Shown: piece after piece, positions 1 to 9,199 of the stretch
Layout: every line of letters begins with the position of its first letter
Numbering within the stretch: position 1 is the first letter of the stretch
Source of the DNA: Pseudomonas rhizophila
Lineage (GTDB): Bacteria; Pseudomonadota; Gammaproteobacteria; Pseudomonadales; Pseudomonadaceae
Assembly: GCF_003033885.1 (NCBI RefSeq)
Contig: NZ_CP024081.1
Location: 1,581,980-1,645,979, forward strand
Direction of reading: 5' to 3'
DNA: 64,000 bases
Made by a program: the position numbers and the translations under genes
Notes under the pieces: generated by a model
Told to the model about the DNA's origin: nothing
The model's database searches: none
The model's input: only the letters and a program-made list of their open reading frames with translations

Positions 1-3000
1 CAGTTCGCCTTGATTCCGGGTTTGCCGGTGGTCAGCCAGTTCCGTTACCCGCTGTGGCAGGCCAAGCCGATCCAGCCGCCAGCGGGGGTCAACCTGGCGG
101 GTTCGTCGAGTGAGTTCATCAGCGTCGCGCCAGGCAACGTCTACGTGCCACTGGGCCAGTTGAAACCCGGTCTCTATTTGGTCGAAGCGCTGATCGGGAA
201 ATACCGGGCCACCACCATGGTGTTTGTTTCCAACACCGTAGCGGTGAGCAAGATCGCCGGGGACGAGCTGCTGGTCTGGGCCGCGCGTAAACACGAAGGT
301 CGTTCGGTGCCCAAGGTCAACGTGCTGTGGACCGACGGCCTGGGCGTGATGAGCAGCGGCGCCACCGACGAAGACGGCTTGCTGCGCCTCAAGCACGTCA
401 GCCCGGAGCGTTCGTTCGTCATCGGCGAGGACGAGGAGGGCGGGGTATTCGTCTCGGAAAACTTCTACTACGACAGCGAAATCTACGACACCAAGCTGTT
501 CGCCTTCACCGATCGGCCGCTGTATCGGCCGGGGGACTGGGTGTCGCTGAAAATTGTCGGCCGTGAATTCAAGAATGCCCGGGACTCGGTGCAGCCGACG
601 GCCGCCGACGTCAATGTCAGCGTGCTGGATGCCACCGGCACCGAGTTGCAGACCCTGGCCCTGAAGCTGGACTCCAAGGCCGGCACCCAAGGCCGTTTCC
701 AGTTGCCGGAAAACGCCATGGCCGGTGGTTATGAGTTGCGCTTTGGCTACAAGGACCAGCTCTACAGCAGTGCCTTTCGCGTGGCCGAATACATCAAGCC
801 GCACTTCGAGATCGCGCTGAACCTCGCCAAGCAGGATTACCGCACCGGCGAGCCGGTCAAGGGCGCTCTCGTGCTGCTGTACCCGGACGGCAAACCGGTG
901 GCCAACGCCAAGGTGAGCCTGAGCCTGCGGGCCCAGCAACTGTCGATGGTGGATAACGAGCTGCAGCACCTGGGGCAATTCCCGGTGGAGCTGACCAGCA
1001 GCGAAGTGACCACCGATGCCAAGGGCAGCGCCACCCTCGATCTGCCGGCCGCCGACAAGCCGAGTCGCTATACGCTCACTGTGTTTGCCAGCGATGGCGC
1101 GGCGTATCGGGTCAAGACCACCAAGGAAATTCTCATCGACCGTGGCGCGGCGAACTTTCGCCTGAGCGCGCCCCAGCGTTTCAGCGCCGCCGGCGAGAAC
1201 GTCTCGTTCAGCTACACCAACGAGGGTGGCACCACACAAAGCAACGCCGTGACGCCGGGCAGCTACGCCTGGGTGCGGCTGGAAGACCAGACCACCGGCG
1301 AAGGCAAACTGGCGGCCAAGGACAAGGGCTTCAGCCTGACCTTCGAGCGTCCGGGCACCTACAACCTGACCCTCAAGGATGACCACGGTCGAGTCATTGG
1401 CGCCACCGGCCATTCGGTGACCGGCGAAGGTATCAAGGCCGTGCCGGGCACGGTCGAGATTGTCCTCGACAAAGCCCAATACCAGGCCGGTGACGAAGCC
1501 CTGGCGCTGATCACCTTCCCGGAGCCGGTCAGCGATGCGCTGCTGTCACTGGAGCGGGACAAGGTCGAGGCTACGGCGCTGCTGTCCAAGGGCGGCGGCT
1601 GGCTGAAAATGGAAAAGCTCAGCGACACTCAATACCGCGCGCGCATCCCGGTGAAAGACGCTTTTGCGCCGAACCTGACCTTCTCGGTGCTGTACACCAA
1701 GGGCGGCCAATACAGCTTCCAGAACGCCGGTATCAAGGTGGTCGCGCCGCAGATCGACGTCGCCATCGTTACCGACAAAGCCACTTATCGGCCTGGCGAC
1801 ACGGTGACCGTGGACCTGAGCACCCAGTTCGTCGGCAAGGCGATCCCGGCGCACCTGACCGTCAGTGTCGTGGATGAAATGATCTACGCCCTGCAACCGG
1901 AAGTGGCGCCCACCATCGATCAGTTTTTCTACCATCCGCGCCGCAACAACGTGCGCACCAGCGCCAGCCTGTCGTTCATCAGCTACGACGTCGCCCTGCC
2001 GGGCAGCCCGGGCGCGCCGGGCAAGGCCAACCGCAGCGAGCGCGGGGTCAAAGTGCTGGAGCGGCCTCGTCGTGAAGACGTCGACACTGCCGCGTGGCAA
2101 CCGGAGCTGGTCACCGACGCCAACGGTAAGGCCCGTTTCACCTTCAAGATGCCGGACTCCCTGACTCGCTGGCGTATCACGGCCCGGGCCATCGCCGATG
2201 ACGGCCAGGTGGGGCAGAAAAAGCAGTTCATCGGTTCAGAGAAACCGCTGTACCTGAAGTGGAGCGGCCCGACCCGGTTCCGCAGTGGTGACAAACCGCA
2301 AATGGGCCTGTTCGCTTTCAGCCAGTCCGAACAGCCGTTGAAGGCCGAACTGCTGATCCGTTACGCCGGTACTGAACAGCGCGTGGTGGCGGACCTGAAG
2401 CACGGCATCAACTATGTGGCGCTACCGTCTCTGGAGTTGAGCAACGGCGACTTGAACGTGCAGTTGCAGGTCAATGGCGAAACCCAGGACACCCTGGCCG
2501 TGCAACTCAATGCCATTGGCAACGGTTGGCAAGTCACCCAGAGCCAGCGCCTTGACGTGGCGAGCGGTGACACACCGCTGAGCCTGCCGCTTGATGCCAG
2601 CGATATCCGCCTGCGCCTGGACGACAGCCCGCAAGCGCTGTTCCGTTCGGCCCTGGATGACTTGTTGAGCTACCCCTACGGCGGCGTCGAGCAAACCGCC
2701 AGTCGTCTGCTGCCGCTGAGCATCGCCTACCCGACGCTGGCGGCGAACCCGCAGATTCGCGATCGCTTGCGGCTGATCATGCAAAACAGTCGCCTGCGCC
2801 TGGTGCAAATGGCCGGGCCTGCGGCGAGCTTCACCTGGTGGGGCCAGGCTGGCGAACCGGATGCGTTCCTCACGGCCTACGCTTATTACGCCGACTGGCA
2901 CGCCAGCCAGGCCCTGGATCTGAGCCTGCCGCCGGAGCACTGGCAGCGGGTGCTGGAGGTCTACGCCAAACAGGCCGGCGATACGCCGTTGCTGCAGCGT

Positions 3001-4065
3001 GCGCTGATCCTGTCGTTCGCCAAACAGATGCAACTGCCGGTGAACACCTTGCTCAGCGGCTTGATGGACGACCTGGCGAAAGCCGGCGAGGGCGGCGATT
3101 CGAGCGTGATGGACAGTGGCGAAGGCAGCCTGGTCATGAGCGCGCCGGATTCGGCCCTGGGCTTGGCCAGCGCCCGCATGCTGACGGCGTCCCTCGCCAG
3201 GCAGGTGAAGGTGCCGCTGCCGGAGGCCTTCAGTCGGCAACTCGACGCCGCACAACAGCAACTGGACGTCAGCTCCCAGCCGTTCGTCGAGGCCTTGAGC
3301 CTGTCACTGCAAAGCTTCGATCAGGCGCGTGCCAAGGCATTGCTCGAACGTCTGCTGCCGCAGCAATCGACCCTTGAACGGGCCCTGGCCTTGACCTGGC
3401 TGCAACGCAGCATCGAGCAGGCCGCGCCCGCCGTGGCCCTGACCCCGGGTGAAGGCTGGAAGGCCCGGCAAGGGGCCACCGGTGAAACCTACTGGCAATG
3501 GCAGGGCGCGCAGCTACCGACCCTGCTGACCTTAAGCGGTGCCGAGGAGCGCCCGTTGCAGGCGGCACTGAGCTACCAGAGCCAGCAAGCGCCCGTGACG
3601 CCGATGGCGGTGACCATTACCCGGCGCTTGTCCCGTCTGGTGCCGGGCGACGAGGCCTTCACCTTCAAGCTCGAAGCCGTGGGCAGCAAGCCGCTGTCCA
3701 GTGACAGCCTTTATCTGGATGAAGTGATCATCAACAGCAAGGCGCCTACGCCGCTGCGCTACGGCATGCTCGAAGTGCCGCTGCCGCCGGGTGCCGATGT
3801 GGAGCGCACCACCTGGGGCGTCCAGTTGCTGGGCAAGGCCGGCAGCGAGCCGACTTCCCTGGAGAAGGCGCGCTTCGAACCGGGGCAGATGGGTTACGCG
3901 GTGCCGCTGGACGCCCTGAGTGGCGAGCTGCGCCTGCGGCATCTGGTGCGCTTCTCCCAGAAGGGCCAGTTCAGCTTGCCGCCGGTGCGTTTCACCCAGG
4001 TCTATGCGCCGCAGCATCAGGCTCGGGAACAGAAACCGGCGCTCGGTCAGGTCACGGTCAACTGA
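1..4065 (+). CDS. yfaS: Alpha-2-macroglobulin family protein, YfaS/MagD-like (5' end outside window)
   Basis: The frame is open from base 1, so the N-terminus and any signal peptide lie to the left; about 1354 residues are visible. Repeated beta-sandwich (MG) segments such as '[12 protein letters not shown]' and '[12 protein letters not shown]' are followed near residues 685-740 by the typical A2M block ('[20 protein letters not shown]'), then an alpha-helical region resembling the thioester domain. In thioester family members that domain carries C-x-E-Q; here the site reads YGGVEQT (about residue 893), so the cysteine is absent and covalent trapping is unlikely. Family role: periplasmic protease-trapping or envelope protection. 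The next gene starts one base after the stop, and the two following genes are the usual partners (YfaQ, YfaP), as in the E. coli yfa and P. aeruginosa mag loci. Confidence 0.93.
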   Translation, partial: QFALIPGLPVVSQFRYPLWQAKPIQPPAGVNLAGSSSEFISVAPGNVYVPLGQLKPGLYLVEALIGKYRATTMVFVSNTVAVSKIAGDELLVWAARKHEGRSVPKVNVLWTDGLGVMSSGATDEDGLLRLKHVSPERSFVIGEDEEGGVFVSENFYYDSEIYDTKLFAFTDRPLYRPGDWVSLKIVGREFKNARDSVQPTAADVNVSVLDATGTELQTLALKLDSKAGTQGRFQLPENAMAGGYELRFGYKDQLYSSAFRVAEYIKPHFEIALNLAKQDYRTGEPVKGALVLLYPDGKPVANAKVSLSLRAQQLSMVDNELQHLGQFPVELTSSEVTTDAKGSATLDLPAADKPSRYTLTVFASDGAAYRVKTTKEILIDRGAANFRLSAPQRFSAAGENVSFSYTNEGGTTQSNAVTPGSYAWVRLEDQTTGEGKLAAKDKGFSLTFERPGTYNLTLKDDHGRVIGATGHSVTGEGIKAVPGTVEIVLDKAQYQAGDEALALITFPEPVSDALLSLERDKVEATALLSKGGGWLKMEKLSDTQYRARIPVKDAFAPNLTFSVLYTKGGQYSFQNAGIKVVAPQIDVAIVTDKATYRPGDTVTVDLSTQFVGKAIPAHLTVSVVDEMIYALQPEVAPTIDQFFYHPRRNNVRTSASLSFISYDVALPGSPGAPGKANRSERGVKVLERPRREDVDTAAWQPELVTDANGKARFTFKMPDSLTRWRITARAIADDGQVGQKKQFIGSEKPLYLKWSGPTRFRSGDKPQMGLFAFSQSEQPLKAELLIRYAGTEQRVVADLKHGINYVALPSLELSNGDLNVQLQVNGETQDTLAVQLNAIGNGWQVTQSQRLDVASGDTPLSLPLDASDIRLRLDDSPQALFRSALDDLLSYPYGGVEQTASRLLPLSIAYPTLAANPQIRDRLRLIMQNSRLRLVQMAGPAASFTWWGQAGEPDAFLTAYAYYADWHASQALDLSLPPEHWQRVLEVYAKQAGDTPLLQRALILSFAKQMQLPVNTLLSGLMDDLAKAGEGGDSSVMDSGEGSLVMSAPDSALGLASARMLTASLARQVKVPLPEAFSRQLDAAQQQLDVSSQPFVEALSLSLQSFDQARAKALLERLLPQQSTLERALALTWLQRSIEQAAPAVALTPGEGWKARQGATGETYWQWQGAQLPTLLTLSGAEERPLQAALSYQSQQAPVTPMAVTITRRLSRLVPGDEAFTFKLEAVGSKPLSSDSLYLDEVIINSKAPTPLRYGMLEVPLPPGADVERTTWGVQLLGKAGSEPTSLEKARFEPGQMGYAVPLDALSGELRLRHLVRFSQKGQFSLPPVRFTQVYAPQHQAREQKPALGQVTVN

Positions 4066-4066
4066 C

Positions 4067-5686
4067 GTGCGCTGGCCGCGGCTTGGGTGGTTGTTGTGCT
4101 TGATCCCTGCGCTGGCCACAGCGCAGGAGGAACCGTTGCGCCTGGCTTTCGATGGTCAGTTGCTGCGGGTGAGCCAGACCCAGGTGCTGGACCGTCAGCC
4201 CTTGCCCGAGGCCTTGCAGGCGCCGCTGGGCAGTGTGTGGAAGCTATTTGTCTACGCATGGCTGGTGGACACCGGCGCTCGCGAACCGGCATATGAATGT
4301 CGCGGTGAGTCCAAAGAGGAAGTCTATTGCTGTAGCGCCGGGCAGAGCATCGGTCGCGATCAGGCGTTGGTGAAATCCTGCGGTCTGTATTTCGAGCCGC
4401 AGCGACTTGGGCTTTCGGCTTCGAACTGGCGCGATTACTGGCAGGCCCGCCAAGCGCCGTCGTGGCTGCTGGACCTGCCGAGCCTGCAACCGCAAAAACA
4501 GGTACGCGTGGCTGAACTGCTCAAGGCACTGGCGATGCTGCCGGCTCAGGATCAGGCCCGTCGGGTACTGCTGGACGTGGTGCTCAACGCGGCGGATGGG
4601 CGATTGGTCGGCCAGCTGGGCAGTCGTCTGCGGGTCAAGACCTGGAGCTGGCTGGGTGAACAGGATCCTTCATCGCGCCAGGGCGGCTTCGCCGGTTGGC
4701 TGGCTGACGGCACGCCGGTGTGGGCCGGTGGGCGTGGCACCAGCGAGCAGATATTGAAGGCATACGGTGATGGATTGGCTGCGGCGCTGCCGTCTCGTTG
4801 GCCAGCGGAAACGGGGCGATGCGTGGAAGTGGACCTGTTCGCCCGGTATCCCTTGCAACGGGTGATGGCGGGTGACCGGCCGGCCACCCCAGGCCCGCTG
4901 CGCGGCGATTACCGTGTCGAATTCGCCAACGGCAACCAACTGGATATCCACAGCGACGGCGAGTTGTTCCTGCTGCCCGGCAAGCTGGTGGCGCGACTGG
5001 ATCGCGAAGAGTACGTCGCCCGGGTCCTGCAGCGCGAAGCCAAGGCTGAACCCGTCGAAGCGGCCAAGGCCCTGGCTGTGGCGATCCGCAGCTACCTGCT
5101 GCAAAACGCCCAGCGTCACGGCGATTGCCTGAGCATCGATGACAGCAGTCATCGCCAGCGCGTCGCCCCACGTCCGGCGACGCCGCAAACCCGCGCCATC
5201 GCCGCCTGGACCAGCGATCTGGTGCTGGCGGGCACCGACGTGACCTACCACTCTGACCAATCCGCCCCGGACAAACTGTCCTGGGCGCAAGCCGTGGAGC
5301 AGGCCAGCGCCGGCCAGCGCTACGACGCCATCCTGCTGCATGCCTACCCGCGCGCCAGCCTCAGCCGCTGGGACAATCCGGTGGCGTCCTGTGAAGCGCT
5401 GCCCGCCGCCCAGGACTGGTTGTTGAAACAGCGACGCGGCTGGCGCCCCCGTCTGGCAGATGAAGTGGGTTACAACGAAATCAGCGCGTTTGCCGTCTGC
5501 CGTGTCGCCTTCGGCCGGCCCTATGTCGACCGCGAACGCCGGCGCATCTATGTGCGCGGTGTGCTGTCGCTGCAAGACCGCCTCGACCTGACCCACGAAT
5601 ACTTGCACCTGGCCTTTGAAGCCCACCCCAACGGCCAGGACGAAACCTACATCGAAGGGCTCGCCCGTCACCTCTTGCTGGAATAG
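4067..5686 (+). CDS. yfaQ: DUF2300 (YfaQ/MagE-like) exported protein with PBP-like, SpoIID-like and HExxH motifs
   Basis: The GTG at 4067 lies one base after the yfaS stop and gives a clean signal peptide (MRWPRLGWLLCLIPALATAQ, cleavage near residue 20) and 539 residues; an upstream in-frame start would run through yfaS. Motifs visible in order: SVWK at 56-59 (like the SxxK of serine transpeptidases), SCGLYF near 108 (like SxN, but Gly for Asn), RVKTWS near 210 (like KTG), a SpoIID-like stretch near 308-365 ('REEYVARVLQREAKAEP'), and HEYLH at 510-514 followed by YIEGLAR with Glu near 530, the pattern of a gluzincin metal site. It is probably periplasmic and acts with the macroglobulin. Its activity is unknown and the motif readings are mine. 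Confidence 0.88.
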   Translation: MRWPRLGWLLCLIPALATAQEEPLRLAFDGQLLRVSQTQVLDRQPLPEALQAPLGSVWKLFVYAWLVDTGAREPAYECRGESKEEVYCCSAGQSIGRDQALVKSCGLYFEPQRLGLSASNWRDYWQARQAPSWLLDLPSLQPQKQVRVAELLKALAMLPAQDQARRVLLDVVLNAADGRLVGQLGSRLRVKTWSWLGEQDPSSRQGGFAGWLADGTPVWAGGRGTSEQILKAYGDGLAAALPSRWPAETGRCVEVDLFARYPLQRVMAGDRPATPGPLRGDYRVEFANGNQLDIHSDGELFLLPGKLVARLDREEYVARVLQREAKAEPVEAAKALAVAIRSYLLQNAQRHGDCLSIDDSSHRQRVAPRPATPQTRAIAAWTSDLVLAGTDVTYHSDQSAPDKLSWAQAVEQASAGQRYDAILLHAYPRASLSRWDNPVASCEALPAAQDWLLKQRRGWRPRLADEVGYNEISAFAVCRVAFGRPYVDRERRRIYVRGVLSLQDRLDLTHEYLHLAFEAHPNGQDETYIEGLARHLLLE

Positions 5687-5689
5687 ACC

Positions 5690-6505
5690 ATGACACTCCG
5701 TTATCCACAGGCCTTGCTGTTGCTCTGCGCTTTGGCCGTGTTGCCGCCAGCCATTGCGGGCGAGGGCATCAAACTCGACACCCCGGTCGGCGGCTGGCGC
5801 AGCGGTGCGCCGGGCGGTGAAGGCGAGAGCTTCAGCCAGACCGTCAACTACCCGGCTTCTTCGGTCAACACACCTCAGGGCCAGGCCAACACCGCCCGCA
5901 TCAGCGGCCAGATCAAAGGCACGCCCAAGGACAGTAACGAGCCGGGCAAACTCATCATCAATGGCGTGACCCTGCCGCTGAAACTCGACCCGCAAGGGCG
6001 CTTCGACCGACCGTTCTCGTTCCCCAATGGCAGCAACAGCATCGAAGTGCGCAGCCCCGACGGCCAGCAACGCCACCGTACGCAATTTCTCAACACCAGC
6101 GGCGGCGCCACCCCGGCCAAGCTGCGGGTCTTGTTGACCTGGGACAGCGACGGCACCGACCTGGACCTGCACCTCGTCACCCCGGACGGCGCCCACATCT
6201 GGTACGGCGACCGCGTCGTCCCCAACGGCGCCGCGCTCGACGTCGATGTCACCACCGGCTACGGCCCGGAAATCATCGCCATGCCCGCGCCGATCAAAGG
6301 CCAGTACCTGGTGTACGTGAACTACTACGGCGGCGGTTACCGCAGTGACGAGGACGGCGAGCAACATGCGGCACAAGCCCTGACCACGGCGCAGATCACC
6401 GTCATCACCGAAGAGGGCACGCCAAGCGAGAAGATGGAAACCTTCGTGGTACCGATGCGCACGGCGGGGGAGTTGATGTTGGTCAAGAGCTTCAGTTACC
6501 CCTAA
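5690..6505 (+). CDS. yfaP: DUF2135 (YfaP/MagF-like) exported protein
   Basis: 271 residues with a signal peptide (MTLRYPQALLLLCALAVLPPAIAG) and a start three bases after the yfaQ stop, so translation is probably coupled. The C-terminal half carries the typical DUF2135 stretch ('RVLLTWDSDGTDLDLHLVTP', 'GAHIWYGDR', 'YLVYVNYYGGGY'), a beta-rich domain in which the Asp-rich 'DSDGTDLDLH' could bind metal. It is the last gene of the macroglobulin operon. No enzymatic residues are evident; a structural or adaptor role near the macroglobulin is inferred from the conserved gene order only. Confidence 0.9.
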   Translation: MTLRYPQALLLLCALAVLPPAIAGEGIKLDTPVGGWRSGAPGGEGESFSQTVNYPASSVNTPQGQANTARISGQIKGTPKDSNEPGKLIINGVTLPLKLDPQGRFDRPFSFPNGSNSIEVRSPDGQQRHRTQFLNTSGGATPAKLRVLLTWDSDGTDLDLHLVTPDGAHIWYGDRVVPNGAALDVDVTTGYGPEIIAMPAPIKGQYLVYVNYYGGGYRSDEDGEQHAAQALTTAQITVITEEGTPSEKMETFVVPMRTAGELMLVKSFSYP

Positions 6506-6527
6506 GGCAGCGCCAGAGTCGTTTGTG

Positions 6528-6656
6528 AGTGTGGGAGCGAGCCTGCTCGCGATAGCGGTATGTCAGACACCCTGATGCTGAACGTGCTGTCGCTATCGCG
6601 AGCAGGCTCGCTCCCACAGGGGGTGTCCGTGGTTTGTGACAATTAGAAATCTCACG
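6528..6656. repeat. 129-bp direct repeat, copy 1, containing a REP-type inverted pair
   Basis: This segment is repeated at 7208-7336, exactly 680 bp away; I see three mismatches in 129 bases. Inside it lies an inverted pair of the interspersed element TGTGGGAGCGAGCCTGCTCG (6530-6618). The copy ends at CTCACG, which is the left half of the 12-bp palindrome intact in copy 2. The junction after base 6656 is where the toxin gene loses its normal C-terminal codons. Confidence 0.92.
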
Positions 6657-6802
6657 TCGGGGAGTTGTCGGAGTCGGTTGGCTTCGACGCGAGGGTTTTC
6701 AAGAATTTCGATGAGCTTCTTTTTGAACTGCTGTCGCAGTGTTTCGCCTAGCTTGTTCCACTCCTTCAATGCACGTCGATCAAATTCAAGGCTATAGGTC
6801 AT
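6593..6802 (-). pseudogene. RelE/ParE-type toxin, C-terminally truncated
   Basis: Residues 1-49 (MTYSLEFDRRALKEWNKLGE ... RLRQLPD) are a recognisable RelE-family N-terminus. At base 6656 the sequence enters the direct repeat, and the last 20 codons (VRFLIVTNHGHPLWERACSR) are translated REP sequence. RelE toxins are usually 85-95 residues and carry their catalytic Arg/Tyr residues in the missing C-terminal part, so toxicity is probably lost. The ATG overlaps the end of the antitoxin gene by 11 bases, the normal arrangement of such modules. Confidence 0.82.
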
Positions 6803-7031
6803 CCAGGCTGACCTTCACTCGTTGAGGGTTGGCGAGGCGCTCTGTGACCACCGCAATGAGCGCTTCATCTTCCTCACTGATTAACGCGGCCTTGAAAGGC
6901 AACTTGCCTCGCTCCGCTACGTATTGAAGTGTCTGGCGTAGCAGTTCGGAAGGCGTAACACCGAGCTTTTCCAGTTCGGCAAATGACCGCCGCTTAAGGT
7001 CATCGTCAATGCGGATGTTGATGGAAGCCAT
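6792..7031 (-). CDS. RelB/DinJ-family antitoxin
   Basis: 79 residues starting MASINIRIDDDLKRRSFAEL, a ribbon-helix-helix N-terminus ('INIRIDDDLKRR') followed by helices typical of RelB/DinJ antitoxins ('LEKLGVTPSELLRQTLQYVA') and a toxin-binding C-terminus. The protein looks complete. It would repress its own promoter (see the palindrome at 7044-7063) and neutralise the toxin encoded immediately downstream, but that toxin is truncated. It may now be an orphan antitoxin able to neutralise related toxins elsewhere; that is inference. Confidence 0.85.
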   Translation of the reverse strand: MASINIRIDDDLKRRSFAELEKLGVTPSELLRQTLQYVAERGKLPFKAALISEEDEALIAVVTERLANPQRVKVSLDDL

Positions 7032-7043
7032 GGAGTAATACCT

Positions 7044-7063
7044 GTAATGACGTTTGGCGTTAC
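7044..7063. promoter_or_regulatory. Candidate antitoxin operator (imperfect palindrome)
   Basis: GTAATGACGTTTGGCGTTAC, with inverted GTAAyGmC arms, sits 13 bases upstream of the antitoxin ATG (minus strand). This is where RelB/DinJ-type ribbon-helix-helix proteins normally bind their own promoter. No clear -35/-10 pair was identified. Confidence 0.4.
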
Positions 7064-7207
7064 GTTAGCAACTACTCCTCCCGTCCGGCACCTTTGGTTT
7101 GCGGGTTTAGCTGTTTTCAGACGAATCGGCCCCTTGTTGAGTGAGACAAAATTCATCCGGGAGCCGGGGAGTTGTGATTGACCTCGCCGCTGTGACCACC
7201 ACAAAAC

Positions 7208-7336
7208 AGTGTGGGAGCGAGCCTGCTCGCGATGGCGGTGTGTCAGACACCCTGATGCTGAACGTGCTGTCGCTATCGCGAGCAGGCTCGCTCCCACAGG
7301 GGGTGTCCGTGGTTTGTGACAATTAAAAATCTCACG
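7208..7336. repeat. 129-bp direct repeat, copy 2, containing a REP-type inverted pair
   Basis: Second copy of the 6528-6656 segment (inner inverted pair at 7210-7298). Unlike copy 1, it runs into the complete palindrome CTCACGCGTGAG (7331-7342), so copy 2 looks like the ancestral context in front of yjfI and copy 1 like the duplicated one. The 7064-7207 stretch between antitoxin and repeat shows no gene. Confidence 0.9.
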
Positions 7337-7388
7337 CGTGAGCTATTGAGGGGCCTGGGTATTCCCTGTAGTGTTTCTCACGCGTGAG
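7331..7388. promoter_or_regulatory. Two perfect CTCACGCGTGAG palindromes upstream of yjfI
   Basis: The 12-bp palindrome CTCACGCGTGAG occurs at 7331-7342 and 7377-7388, centres 46 bp apart (four to five helical turns), ending 24 bases before the yjfI ATG. Two identical perfect palindromes at this distance suggest a dimeric repressor or activator, possibly looping. Its identity is unknown. Copy 1 of the upstream direct repeat retains only half of the site. Confidence 0.6.
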
Positions 7389-7412
7389 TTTTTTCGCAGT
7401 GAGGTCAGCACC

Positions 7413-8099
7413 ATGAACAGCCGCTCTCCAACAGATCCTGCGGGGTCTGTTACCGATTCAGCGAGCCGCAAGGGAGAGCGCTCGAAACCGTCCGTGAAAA
7501 AACCATCCAGCTTTTACATGAAGCAGATGCGCGCGGGCTTGAGTGCCGCCGGGTATGTGAAACACGAAACTTGGGTGCTTCCCGAAAACCGGAGCCTGCT
7601 CAAGCAGATGGAGAAACAGCTACGCCAACCGATTCTGGCTGGCTCATTCATGTCGGAGAATTACATGAGCGCAGGTAACAACTGGAACATTGATCGCCTC
7701 TTCAGTGCCCTTCAGGCCCTCGACGAAGTGGTGGCGAACGACATCACGCTTTCCCTTGTTCAAGGCTCCGAGTCCAGCATCAAGCTGGAAATGAACGACT
7801 TTGGCGGCTTGCCGATTTACATCGCAGTGGTGGGTGATCAGATCATCGTCGACACCGTTCTGGTGGATGTCGAATCGATCAACGACGTCGCGGCCTTCAA
7901 TGATGCCGTGCTGCGCAGCCGGGAAATGTTCCCGCTGTCCTCGATCGGTATCGAGTCCATGCCCAACGGGCAGATTGTCTACAACATGTTTGGCGCACTG
8001 AGTTCCGACTCCAGCCTGACCAACGTCGTGACCGAGGTCAAAACCCTCGTCGACAACGTCCAGCGCGCCAGCGAAGCCTTCGAACGTTTCTTCATCTAA
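7413..8099 (+). CDS. yjfI: YjfI-family protein (DUF2170)
   Basis: 228 residues from the ATG at 7413, chosen because GAGGT lies seven bases upstream; an in-frame upstream start would run through the operator. The N-terminus is basic and Ser/Pro-rich (SRKGERSKPSVKKPSSFYMK), followed by a conserved globular part ('LQALDEVVANDITLSLVQGS', 'DSSLTNVVTEVKTLVDNVQR'). No signal peptide or membrane span, so cytosolic. Function is unknown in the family; it is the first gene of a seven-gene operon in the same order as E. coli yjfIJKLMC. It probably works with the PspA-like protein encoded next. Confidence 0.85.
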   Translation: MNSRSPTDPAGSVTDSASRKGERSKPSVKKPSSFYMKQMRAGLSAAGYVKHETWVLPENRSLLKQMEKQLRQPILAGSFMSENYMSAGNNWNIDRLFSALQALDEVVANDITLSLVQGSESSIKLEMNDFGGLPIYIAVVGDQIIVDTVLVDVESINDVAAFNDAVLRSREMFPLSSIGIESMPNGQIVYNMFGALSSDSSLTNVVTEVKTLVDNVQRASEAFERFFI

Positions 8100-8123
8100 T
8101 TTTTCGGGAACAGGAAATATCCA

Positions 8124-8822
8124 ATGACTCAGTCCATCTGGAGCAAATTGTTCACCGCGCTGCGTGGTGGTGCCAACGAAGTCGGCGAGTCGATCGTCGA
8201 TCAACAGGCCCTGCGCATCCTCGACCAGGAAATTCGCGATGCCGACAGCGCGCTGGCCAACGCTAAGCGTGAGCTGGTCACCATCATGGCCAAACACAAA
8301 CTGTCGACTGACCGCGTCAGCGAGTACAACGCCAAGATCCAGGACCTGGAGTCCAAGGCGCTGGCGGCCATCCAGGCCAACCGTGAAGACCTGGCACTGG
8401 AAGTGGCCGAAGCCATTTCGACCCTGACCTCTGAGTTGGACGCCGAGCAAAAGCACGCGACCGAGTTCGGTGGTTACGCTGAAAACATGCGCAAGGACAT
8501 CGTCAAGGCCGAGAACCGCATCAAAAGCCTGCGTCAGCAAGTGGACATGGCCAAGGCCCGTGAGAGCGTGCAGAAAGCCCAGGTCAGTGCTTCGATTGCC
8601 AGCGGCGGCGCCAATGGCAAGCTGGAAACCGCCGTCGGTACGCTCAACCGCCTGCAGGCCAAGCAACAGCAACGTGCCGCTGAACTGCAAGCCCAGGACG
8701 AACTGGCCGAGGCTTCGACCGGCAACGACCTGGAGCGCAAACTGCGCGATGCCGGCATCACGCCGAACGAAGGCAGCGCCAATGCGATTCTGGAGCGCCT
8801 GAAGAAAAAATCGGCGGAGTAA
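8124..8822 (+). CDS. yjfJ: PspA/IM30-family protein YjfJ
   Basis: 232 residues, almost entirely heptad-rich coiled coil ('LDQEIRDADSALANAKRELV', 'AENRIKSLRQQVDMAKARES'), the signature of PspA/Vipp1 (ESCRT-III-like) membrane-repair proteins. A Shine-Dalgarno AGGAA lies seven bases before the ATG. It probably assembles on the inner face of the cytoplasmic membrane under envelope stress. Its position between yjfI and a potassium channel gene suggests a joint response to loss of membrane integrity or ion gradient; that link is inference. Confidence 0.9.
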   Translation: MTQSIWSKLFTALRGGANEVGESIVDQQALRILDQEIRDADSALANAKRELVTIMAKHKLSTDRVSEYNAKIQDLESKALAAIQANREDLALEVAEAISTLTSELDAEQKHATEFGGYAENMRKDIVKAENRIKSLRQQVDMAKARESVQKAQVSASIASGGANGKLETAVGTLNRLQAKQQQRAAELQAQDELAEASTGNDLERKLRDAGITPNEGSANAILERLKKKSAE

Positions 8823-8876
8823 TCGGCTGGGCTTTGCCTTGGTGAGGACCGGCCAAGGCAAGCCAGGCACAGACCT

Positions 8877-9010
8877 TGTGGCGAGGGGATTTATCCCCGT
8901 TGGGCTGCGAAGCAGCCCCAATAACAGCGAGCTCGACCCAGCTGACACACCGAGGGTGTCAGGTTTCAGGGCTGCTCCGCAGCCCAGCGGGGATAAATCC
9001 CCTCGCCACA
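8877..9010. repeat. Interspersed inverted repeat, family B, within the yjfJ-channel gap
   Basis: Inverted arms TGTGGCGAGGGGATTTATCC ... GGATAAATCCCCTCGCCACA, with inner GGGCTGCGAAGCAGCCC-type hairpins. The 377-base gap 8823-9199 holds this element and otherwise no visible gene; 9011-9199 shows no clear promoter. The element may attenuate or stabilise the operon transcript at this point. Confidence 0.85.
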
Positions 9011-9199
9011 GGGTTTTGTGTTCAGCTTCAGGTTTTGTGTCTTAGTCCTGTTTTCCTGAAAATTCCCGGATTTATTGTCACCAAAGCTCTTCTATCCACG
9101 CCGCGCAGCAGGTTTAATGCTGCCCCGTGACCGCACTTGAGCACTCCGCTGCCCGTGCGATGACGTCGCCAGGAATGAACCCACGGAGTCAGGGACGAA

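Noticed and set aside
4670..6376. 568-codon open frame on the minus strand opposite yfaQ/yfaP
   Set aside because: High-GC antisense shadow: low-complexity Gly/Ala/Val/Arg composition, no family features, and both plus-strand genes are well supported.
7107..7326. Short open frames over the second 129-bp repeat
   Set aside because: Translations are those of the palindromic repeat (for example 'SEPARD' and 'SRAGSLPQ'), seen at every copy.
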